DNA from: DAISJM01 sp036821485
GTDB taxonomy: Bacteria; Verrucomicrobiota; Kiritimatiellia; CAIQIC01; JAGNIJ01
NCBI GenBank assembly: GCA_036821485.1
Contig: DAISJM010000003.1
Coordinates: 62,001 to 126,000 of the forward strand
Direction of reading: 5' to 3'
DNA length: 64,000 nucleotides
The notes under the pieces are model-generated. The model was not told the DNA's origin, made no database searches, and saw only the letters and a program-made list of their open reading frames with translations. A program made the translations under genes and the position numbers. Shown here in pieces: positions 1 through 7,900 of the stretch (position 1 is its first letter; the number at the start of each line of letters is the position of its first letter).

Positions 1-836
1 GTAAGCGGCACACCGAGGTCGAGCGCGACCTGGCTGGTCCACTTGCCGGTGCCCTTCTGTCCGGCGGCATCGAGGATCATTTCCACCAGCGGGTTGCCGG
101 TCTCGGGGTCCTGTTTCCTGAGGACCTTGGAGGTGATCTCGATGAGGTACGAATCCAGCTCGGTGGCATTCCATTGTGCGAAGACATCGCCAAGTTCCGC
201 GGCGGAGAGGCCGAGGGCCTGACGCATGAGCGCGTAGGCTTCGCAGATGAGCTGCATATCGCCGTACTCGATGCCGTTGTGGACCATCTTCACAAAGTGA
301 CCGGCGCCACCGGGGCCGATCCAGTCGCAGCAGGGTGCGGTGCCGGCCTTGGCGGCGATATCCTGAAAGATGGTTTTTACGTGCGGCCATGCGGCGGACG
401 AACCGCCGGGCATGATGCTGGGACCTTTCAGAGCGCCCTCTTCGCCGCCGGAGACGCCGGTGCCGATGTAGAGCAGGCCGCGTGCTTCCGCTTCCTTCAC
501 GCGGCGCTCGGTGTCGGGAAAGAACGAGTTACCGCCGTCGATGAGAATATCGCCGGGTTCAAGATGCGGAACGAGTTGTTCGATCAGCATGTCTACGGCG
601 GCGCCGGCTTTGACCATCATCATGATCCGGCGTGGCTTCTGCAGGAGGGCGACGAGTTGCTCGATCGAGTGCGCGCCGAGGATGGATTTGCCGGCGGCCG
701 GCCCGCGCAGAAAATCGTCCACCTTGGACACGGTGCGATTGAACACGGCGACGGTGTGACCGTGGTTGGCCATGTTGAGCACGAGGTTCTCGCCCATCAC
801 GGCGAGGCCGATCAAGCCGATAGTTGCCTGGGACAT
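1..836 (-). CDS. gnd: 6-phosphogluconate dehydrogenase, decarboxylating (3' end outside window)
   Basis: Cytosolic enzyme of the oxidative pentose phosphate pathway: 6-phosphogluconate + NADP+ to ribulose 5-phosphate + CO2 + NADPH. The 278 visible codons hold the N-terminal Rossmann fold (IGLIGLAVMGENL near residue 6, NMANHG, then the FNRT segment), the substrate-binding GGNSFF and VSGGEEGA motifs and the catalytic KMVHNGIEY stretch. The family is about 470-490 residues, so roughly 40 percent lies beyond base 1. The ATG at 834-836 is preceded by AAGGAG six bases away, which fixes the start. The next gene upstream, the AraC-type regulator at 905, is on the same strand 68 bp away, so they may be co-transcribed. 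The family assignment is secure from sequence recognition. Confidence 0.96.
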   Translation of the reverse strand, partial: MSQATIGLIGLAVMGENLVLNMANHGHTVAVFNRTVSKVDDFLRGPAAGKSILGAHSIEQLVALLQKPRRIMMMVKAGAAVDMLIEQLVPHLEPGDILIDGGNSFFPDTERRVKEAEARGLLYIGTGVSGGEEGALKGPSIMPGGSSAAWPHVKTIFQDIAAKAGTAPCCDWIGPGGAGHFVKMVHNGIEYGDMQLICEAYALMRQALGLSAAELGDVFAQWNATELDSYLIEITSKVLRKQDPETGNPLVEMILDAAGQKGTGKWTSQVALDLGVPL

Positions 837-904
837 GGGGCGCTCCTTGTTGTGACCCGTTCTTAATGTGCCACAAAACGCGGGGATGACAAGGAAACGC
901 CGGG

Positions 905-1891
905 CTAGAGCGCGGAGCGCCAGCGTCGCGGAGAGAGGCCGGTTTTCTGCCGGAAGCGGCGGGCGAAGTAGTTCGCATTGTCGAATCCCGCCCGTTCAGC
1001 CACTTCCTGGATGCTGAGCGTAAGGTCGCGCAGCAGTTCCTGGGCGAGGGAGATGCGCATCCACGCGACGAAGGTGGAGAAGCTCTGCCCCATATGCTGG
1101 TGGAAGAGCGCGGAGAAATGGTTGGGCGACATGTGTGCGGCGCGGGCGATCTCGGTCACGCTGTAGGGCATCTCCGGATTCCGGCGCACCACGCCGGCCA
1201 CGACTTGGACCAAGGCGGCGCCGGTGGATCGGCCAAGCCCCTCGAACTGGCGGCCGAGGCTTACGTTCAGTGCATCGCTGAAGGCTTTCTCCAATCGCGG
1301 TGCGCGCGGTTTCGCGATGGCCGGAGGTGAGGTGCGGGCCGCGAGCAGACCTGCGAGGACGACTGCGGCCACGTCGAGCAAGCGTTGCGCAAGAGCCAAC
1401 TTGTGTCCCTTGAGACACGGCAGGGCATAGTAGGACTTGCGTAACTTCTTCATATCGATGTCGGCGCCCTTTACATGGCGTCGCGCTGCGCGCCAGCCGC
1501 CGTCGGTTGAGCCGGAGGAGAACGCGCAGGAGCAGATGACAAACAATTCCGGGGCTGCTCCGTCAGAAAAGACCACCGGCGCGGCCAGCAGCGAGACGCC
1601 CCCGTGACAACTGTGCTGGACGAGCCCGCGGTTGATGGCGGCAAACGAGGTGAGAGATCGGCAGGTTATGCATCGCTGGCTGCCGACTTCGCTGGCGCGC
1701 ATCAGCTTGCAGAAGTCCGGGAGACGAATCAGGTCACCCGCGGTGACCACCTCGAGTTTCTCATTCTCCTTGGGGAGCAGAATCATCAGGCCAAGGCCGG
1801 TCTCTTCCCGAAGAAGAGCGTCCAGTTTCGCCATGGCCGGATGCCGGCAGAGCTCCACGGCCAGCGATTCCAGATGTGTGGCGGGTATCAT
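905..1891 (-). CDS. PocR-domain AraC-family transcriptional regulator
   Basis: Predicted cytosolic DNA-binding regulator of 328 residues. Residues ~10-170 resemble the PocR sensory domain: they carry a Cys-rich stretch (RCITC, then HSCHGG) and a leucine-rich segment. A linker at 190-225 leads to a complete two-helix-turn-helix AraC domain at ~225-328, with IARAAHMSPNHFSALF as the first HTH and VAERAGFDNANYFARRF as the second, ending in the usual GLSPRRWR. PocR domains in other regulators sense small ligands; the ligand here is unknown. The gene is divergent from the hydrogenase operon across a 193-bp gap (1892-2084). It could therefore control that operon, itself, or the gnd gene downstream; this is inference from position. 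No operator was identified. Confidence 0.88.
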   Translation of the reverse strand: MIPATHLESLAVELCRHPAMAKLDALLREETGLGLMILLPKENEKLEVVTAGDLIRLPDFCKLMRASEVGSQRCITCRSLTSFAAINRGLVQHSCHGGVSLLAAPVVFSDGAAPELFVICSCAFSSGSTDGGWRAARRHVKGADIDMKKLRKSYYALPCLKGHKLALAQRLLDVAAVVLAGLLAARTSPPAIAKPRAPRLEKAFSDALNVSLGRQFEGLGRSTGAALVQVVAGVVRRNPEMPYSVTEIARAAHMSPNHFSALFHQHMGQSFSTFVAWMRISLAQELLRDLTLSIQEVAERAGFDNANYFARRFRQKTGLSPRRWRSAL

Positions 1892-2084
1892 GATTCACCT
1901 GTGCTGAAGCATAACATAGAAGCGTGCTATTGACCACGGCATAAATATTGCCACTGGGGGTAGAAATGTCTCCGTATTCGTAGGATAGTACTATAGGGGC
2001 GCAGCGCAGGCCGGGGTATTCTAGAGGTAGGAAGTAAACATAGCTGGACGCTGCGCGCGGGGTGACGGCGACCGGGAGGATGTT

Positions 2085-3041
2085 ATGGATATTACCCGAA
2101 GGCGGTTTCTTCAGTACTGCGGGTTGTCCGCGGCGGCGATCGGGCTCGACTTCATGGACCTCGGGTTGTTGCGGCGCGCGCTGGCCAACCCCGCCGGTCC
2201 GGCGGTGATCTGGCTCCACGGCAGCTCGTGCACCGGCTGTTCGGTGTCGCTGCTGAACCGGATCTCGGATCTGCCGGGCGAACCGCCGACCGTGAAGGAA
2301 GTACTCACCGACGCCATCAATCTCGTATTCCACGCAACACTGATGTCGGCTGCGGGCGACTCCGCGGTGTCGGAGTTGAAGCGCGTGTACGAGCAGGGCG
2401 GCTACATTCTCGTTTGCGAAGGCGGTGTGCCGACGGCGTTCAACGGTGCGGCCTGCATCGTCTACAGCTTTAATGGTGAAGAGGTTCCCTACCAGAAGGC
2501 CGTGCAGGATATCGCCGCGCGCGCGGCTGTCATCATCAGTGTCGGCACGTGCGCTTCATTCGGCGGCATTCCGGCGGCCGGCGCGAATCCGACGGGCGTG
2601 GTCAGTATCGGGGAGCTGACGGGCCGGTCCACGATCAACATTTCCGGCTGCCCGGCGAATCCGGACTGGGTGGTCTGGGCGGTGGTGCAACTTCTCCTCG
2701 GGCGTTCGGTGGAATTGGACGGCAACAACCGGCCGGTGGATCTCTACCGCAAGACGATCGCGGGCGGCGCGGCACCGGACCTGATTCACGACAAGTGCCC
2801 GCGAAACATCTTCGTCAACCCCGGAGCGCCTGCGGAAGCGACCAGCTTCGCGGACTGCAACGGACGCTGCCTGATTCAGCTTGGCTGCCGCGGTCCGAAT
2901 ACGAAGGCGCGCTGCGAAGCGTGCTGGAACGGCATCGCGGGACAGGGCCACTGGTGCATCGGCGTGAACTCGCCGTGCCAGGGCTGCGTGGAGCCCACGT
3001 TCCCCGGACCGCACTCGTTTTTTGAGCCGTACAACCCGTAG
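2085..3041 (+). CDS. [NiFe] hydrogenase small subunit, Tat-exported
   Basis: Electron-transfer subunit of a periplasmic uptake-type [NiFe] hydrogenase, 318 residues. A twin-arginine signal (RRRFLQ at 5-10 plus a hydrophobic stretch) starts the protein. Fe-S ligands are visible. CTGC at 49-52, the Cys in GTCASFGG and the Cys in SGCPAN are typical of the proximal cluster. The C-terminal Cys-rich part (HDKC, ADCNGRC, GCRGP, ARCEACW, GHWC, SPCQGC) fits the distal and medial clusters. The C-terminal membrane anchor helix found in HyaA/HoxK-type subunits is absent, so the enzyme is probably soluble or uses another partner. The ATG follows GGGAGG. It lies 18 bp upstream of the large subunit. The native electron acceptor is not encoded here: no cytochrome b or cytochrome c gene adjoins it. 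Confidence 0.93.
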   Translation: MDITRRRFLQYCGLSAAAIGLDFMDLGLLRRALANPAGPAVIWLHGSSCTGCSVSLLNRISDLPGEPPTVKEVLTDAINLVFHATLMSAAGDSAVSELKRVYEQGGYILVCEGGVPTAFNGAACIVYSFNGEEVPYQKAVQDIAARAAVIISVGTCASFGGIPAAGANPTGVVSIGELTGRSTINISGCPANPDWVVWAVVQLLLGRSVELDGNNRPVDLYRKTIAGGAAPDLIHDKCPRNIFVNPGAPAEATSFADCNGRCLIQLGCRGPNTKARCEACWNGIAGQGHWCIGVNSPCQGCVEPTFPGPHSFFEPYNP

Positions 3042-3059
3042 TCGGGACTGGAGGCCAGC

Positions 3060-4502
3060 ATGCCCGTTATAGCCGCAGCCATTGACCCGGTCACAAGGAT
3101 CGAGGGTCATCTCAAGGTGGACGTCGACGTGGATACGATCGGCGGCGTACAGCAGGTGGTCAACGTTCGCACGGTCGGCACGCTGTTCCGCGGATTTGAA
3201 AAAATCCTCGAAGGGCGTGACCCGCGCGACGCGCCGATCATCACTTCCCGCATCTGTGGTGTGTGTCCCACATCGCACGCGATGGCGGCGGTGTTGGCGC
3301 TCGACCAGGCGATCGGGGTTACTCCGCCTGCCACGGCGCGCATCCTGCGCAACCTCGTGCACGGCGCGTGTTATCTCGAATCGCACATCCTCCATTTCTA
3401 TCTGTTGTGCATGCCGGACTACATCCGCGGGCCGGGTATGGCGCCGTGGCAGGCGGGCTGGGATGTGGGTGATCGCGTCGACAAGGCGACGGCCGGGGTG
3501 TTGCTGGGTCATTACCTGCAGGCCGTGAACGTGCGACGCACATGCCACGAGATGGGCGCGATTTTCGGCGGCAAGTTGCCGCACACACCGGCATACATCG
3601 GCGGCGGATTTACGGCGGTGGCGTCGTCGGGCGACAAGACGCTCTTCCAGTCGAAGCTCAACGAGATCATCGCGTTCATCCGCGACGTGTACATGCCGGA
3701 CGTCGAGAGGCTGGCCTCGCTGTATCCGGACTACTTCGCCATCGGCCGCGGCTACGGCAACCTGCTGTCGTTCGGCGCGTTCGAGTTGAATGACGCGGGC
3801 ACGTCGAAGCTGTTCACGGCGGGGCGCACGCTGGACGCGCAGCCGTCGGTATTGGGATTCGACCAGGCGGCCATCACGGAACATGTGGCGTATTCATGGT
3901 ATGACAATGCGTCGAACAACCTGCATCCCGCCGTTGAGGACACGGTGGCCGTGCATCCCAAGGGCGATGCCTATAGCTGGCTGAAGGCGCCACGCTACAG
4001 CGGTGCGCCGTATGAATGCGGACCGCTGGCGCGCATGTGGATGCTGGGCGAATACCAGAATGGCGTGTCGGTCATGGACCGGCATCGCGCGCGGGCGCAT
4101 GAGGCGTTGAAGATTGCGCTGGCGATGCAGGACTGGCTGACGGCGTTGTCGACCGATACGAGCGCCTACACGCCGTGTTCGATCCCCTCCTCGGCGACGG
4201 GCATTGGCCTGACGGAAGCGCCGCGCGGCGCACTGGGGCACTGGATCGGAATTGCCGACGGACACATCTCTCATTACCAGGTGATCACGCCGACGTGCTG
4301 GACGATTTCGCCGCGCGATACGGGCGGGCAGCTTGGCCCGCTGGAGAAGGCGTTGATGGGTACGCCGGTCGCCAATGCGGAGAAGCCGGTGGAGGTGTTG
4401 CGCGTGATCCATTCGGTCGATCCGTGCCTCGATTGTGCGACGCATGTGATGCGGGTCAAAGATGGGGCCGTGGTCTGCAAGACCGGAACATGCCTGATGT
4501 AA
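3060..4502 (+). CDS. [NiFe] hydrogenase large (catalytic) subunit
   Basis: Catalytic subunit of H2 oxidation/evolution, 480 residues. The four Ni-Fe ligands are present: RICGVC at 64-69 (Cys66, Cys69) with the following His73, and DPCLDCATH at 454-462 (Cys456, Cys459, His462). These L1/L2 motifs match group 1-like enzymes, but the subgroup cannot be settled by eye. Eighteen residues follow His462 and should be removed by the maturation protease encoded immediately downstream. The tail contains two extra cysteines (CKTGTC), which is unusual. Transport would be by hitch-hiking with the Tat signal of the small subunit. GGAGG precedes the ATG. No hyp maturation genes are in the window, so they must lie elsewhere. 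Confidence 0.95.
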   Translation: MPVIAAAIDPVTRIEGHLKVDVDVDTIGGVQQVVNVRTVGTLFRGFEKILEGRDPRDAPIITSRICGVCPTSHAMAAVLALDQAIGVTPPATARILRNLVHGACYLESHILHFYLLCMPDYIRGPGMAPWQAGWDVGDRVDKATAGVLLGHYLQAVNVRRTCHEMGAIFGGKLPHTPAYIGGGFTAVASSGDKTLFQSKLNEIIAFIRDVYMPDVERLASLYPDYFAIGRGYGNLLSFGAFELNDAGTSKLFTAGRTLDAQPSVLGFDQAAITEHVAYSWYDNASNNLHPAVEDTVAVHPKGDAYSWLKAPRYSGAPYECGPLARMWMLGEYQNGVSVMDRHRARAHEALKIALAMQDWLTALSTDTSAYTPCSIPSSATGIGLTEAPRGALGHWIGIADGHISHYQVITPTCWTISPRDTGGQLGPLEKALMGTPVANAEKPVEVLRVIHSVDPCLDCATHVMRVKDGAVVCKTGTCLM

Positions 4503-4504
4503 AC

Positions 4505-4981
4505 ATGAAGAAGAAGACCGTCATTCTGGGCGCGGGCAATCTGCTGATGTCCGACGATGGCGCCGGGGTTCACGCCCTTTGGCTGCTTCGGGCTGACCCG
4601 TTGCCGGGCATGAAGCTGGTCGACGTGGGGACCGCGGTGCTGGATGCCGTGCCGCACATCGACGGGGCCGGGATGGTGGTGATTCTGGATGCGGTGGAGG
4701 GTGGTGGTGCGCCGGGCGATGTCTACGTGTTGCACCCCGAAGATATCCGGCAGGGCGGCAATGCAGCCTCGGTGCACAGCCTTGGCTTGCTGGACAGCTA
4801 CCGGATGCTTTGCCCCGGCAAGGCGTTGCCCCCGGCGGTGATTGTGGGCGTGGAGCCGGCGATGCTTGGCTACGGGACGACGTTGTCGCCGGCCGTGGAG
4901 GCGGCGTTGCCGCGGATGGCGGAGGCGGTGAGATCAATTGTGGAGCGGGCCCTGCACCCCGCTCAAGGAGTTCCATCATGA
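4505..4981 (+). CDS. hydrogenase maturation protease (HyaD/HybD family)
   Basis: Endopeptidase of 158 residues that removes the C-terminal peptide of the large subunit once Ni is inserted. The N-terminal GAGNLLMSDDG motif (9-19) matches the family GxGNxLxxDExxG motif, except that the second acidic residue is Asp18 where Glu is usual. A central LDAVEGG supplies the second metal-binding acid, and a histidine in VHSLGL may supply the third ligand. The ATG at 4505 lies 2 bp after the stop of the large subunit, so coupling is likely. Longer in-frame starts upstream would lie inside the large-subunit gene and are rejected. Its TGA overlaps the ATG of the following secreted-protein gene (ATGA at 4978-4981). 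Confidence 0.92.
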   Translation: MKKKTVILGAGNLLMSDDGAGVHALWLLRADPLPGMKLVDVGTAVLDAVPHIDGAGMVVILDAVEGGGAPGDVYVLHPEDIRQGGNAASVHSLGLLDSYRMLCPGKALPPAVIVGVEPAMLGYGTTLSPAVEAALPRMAEAVRSIVERALHPAQGVPS

Positions 4982-7900
4982 GGACGAATATCCGCTTCAA
5001 AACCCTGATGTTGGTTGTGACCGGCCTGATTGCATCGGCCGGCCTTGTCATGGCCGTGTCGACGGACGGGACTGCCACCTTCCGCGTGAGCACAAAATCA
5101 TACAGCGGCGCGTATTCGCCAAACCACGTTCTGGCCATCTGGGTCACGGACGCGCAAACCAACTTTGTGAAGACCCTCAAGCGGCAGGCCGCCACGCGCA
5201 TCCGCTACCTCTACCAATGGGGCGATGTCTCGAAGAGCAATGTGGTCGATGCCATCACGGGCGCAACGCTGGGCTCGCACCAGACCCATACGCTGACGTG
5301 GAACTGCCGCGACGTAAGCAACGTCGTTGTTCCTGACGGAACGTACCGTTTCTACGTGGAGTTCACAGAAGACAATGGGCAGGGACCGTGGACCTCCACG
5401 AGCATCGTTTCGTTCGTTAAGGGCGGCTCCAGCGTCACCTCCTATCCGCCGAGCCAGGCCAACTTCACGAACATGATGATCGTCTACATTCCGGCGAGCA
5501 TTCCGAATTCCTCGATTCCCGGCACGCTGCAGGCGGAGGACTACAGCACCTTCAGCGACACGACAGTGAGCAACCAGGGCGGTGTGTATCGCAGCGACGA
5601 CGTCGATATTGAAGCCTGCGTGGAGGGCGGATACGACGTGGGCTGGATCGCCGCTGGCGAATGGCTCGGATTCGTCGCGGATGTGGCGACGACGGGCGTG
5701 TACGATCTCCGGTTCCGCGTGTCTTCGGGCGTGAGCGGCGCAAAATCGCTTCATGTCGAGGTGGACGGCACGAACGTGACCGGCGCGGTGACGTTTGACA
5801 CGGGCGGCGCGGGTTGGCAGGTGTGGACGAATGCCTGGGCGAGCAACATCACATTGAATGCGGGTGCGCGGCAGGTGCGCGTGGTCATGGACACCGCGGA
5901 CTTCAACTTCAACTACATGGCGGTCACCCCCACCCCGGTCCACGACATTGCCGTCGACAGCATTGTATCCGGAGCCTTCATTCCGCCGGGATCGGTTACC
6001 GACGTGGTTGTGGTCGTGACGAATCGCGGGAACTACACCGAATCCTTCACCGTAGCGCTGACGAACCTGACCGATCACGTGCTGATCGGATCACGCAGCG
6101 CGACGGGGTTGCCTGCGGGTGGACGGACCAATGTCGCTTTTACGTGGAACACGGCGACCTCGTCGACGGGCTATCACCAACTGGTTGCATCGGCGGGGCC
6201 TGTTGCCGGAGAAACGCGCACAACCGACAACGTGATGACGGGCTCGGTGCTGCTGGCGCAGGGAATTGCCACGAACAAGATCATTCTGAAAGGCAGTACA
6301 TGGCGCTACCAGGATGAGGGGTTGAATCTCTCGGGTACGCCGTGGCGCGAAGCCTCGTACTATGATGGACATTGGGCCGCGGGCGCGGCCGTTCTCGGGT
6401 TCGGCAACGGAGGCGAGGCCACGGTGCTCGCCAATCCGGCGTCCGCGACCAATGCCCTCAACCTGTTGAACGCGAGTTTCGAACTGGCGGGTGTGGGCGG
6501 CGCCAGCTTCGCGTCGAACTGGAACGGCGAGGCGCAGAACGGCGTCATCATGGGCGGGTCGTGGGGCGGTGCATCGCGTGAGTCGTGGCGGGCCCACAGC
6601 GGATCGTGGCAAGGCACGGTGCACGACTGGGGCGCGAGCGGCATAGGCGCCGGGTTCTGGCAACAGGTCACCAACAATCTCGGGCCGGGCTCCATATGGA
6701 CCGCCGGTATCTGGGCGTGGAATGACAACGGGCAGTCGGGCATCTACTTCACGAACGCCTCGGGCAAATACACGCTGAAGATTGAGTGGTACGATGCGGC
6801 CCAGCAGCTTATCTCCCAGGAATCGGCCGGCATCTCCCTCCCCGGCGAAGTGTGGACGCGCGGCACCGTGCAGGGCGTCGCGCCTGCCGGCACGGTCTGG
6901 GTGCGCTTCATCGTTGGCGTGGAAGCCATGAGCGCGGGCGGGTCGCTACAGTTCGATGACGCGACGCTGACCGGCACACAGGCGGGTCGCACGACGTGGT
7001 ACTTCCGGCGCGATGCGTATTTGGATGCCACCCCGCTTCTCGCAACGGTCAACCTGCGACGCGATGACGGCGTGGCGCTTTATGTCAACGGCACCGAAGT
7101 GATGCGCGACGGTTTGCCGACCAACGCGCTAACCTCGGCGACCACGGCAACGAACGCGGTGTATGGCGGTGCGGAAACGAATTACATCAGCCGCTCGATC
7201 AATCCGTCGGCGCTCAGGTCGGGCCGTAATGTGGTTGCCGCCGAAGTACACCAGGCGCCGGGGGCCTACCCGATGGTGTCGTCGGTCTGGATCAACGAGA
7301 TTCATTACGACAACACCGGCACAGATACGAACGAAGGCGTCGAGGTCGCGGGTGCCGCGGGTACAGACTTGGCGGCATATCGCCTGCTGATGTATGACGG
7401 CGGAGCGAATATCTACCGTACCAACGCGCTGACCGGCATCCTTCCCAATCAGACGAATGGTTGCGGCGCATTGTGGTTCAGTATCGTTGGCATGCAGAAT
7501 GGGCCGGCCGACGGCGTGGCGCTGGTTCGCTGGCCGACCGGCGTGGTTCAACTGCTGAGCTACGAAGGGGTTTTCACCGCCTCGGTTGGAGCCGCAGCCG
7601 GCATGGTCGCCACGGATATTGGCGTGTCCGAGGCGAGTACGACACCGCTCGCGCAATCGCTGCAACTGGTCGGCACAGGTGTTGAGTATTCGGCGTTCTC
7701 GTGGAGCGGCCCGGCCACATCTTCCACAAATGCGCTCAACAGCGCCCAGGTCATTCCTTCGCCCGAAGCTGCCGATCTGGCGTATGACCTTGAACTCGTA
7801 ACCGTGGTGCCGGTCCTTGCGTTGCAACACCAGGTGGGCATTACGGCACTGGATGCCCCGGACAATCTGCTTTCCGGTGATCAGGGGGTCTTTCACATCG

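Noticed and set aside
2556..3884. 442-codon minus-strand ORF across both hydrogenase genes
   Set aside because: Lies opposite conserved metal-ligand motifs of two clear hydrogenase genes; no domain in its own translation.
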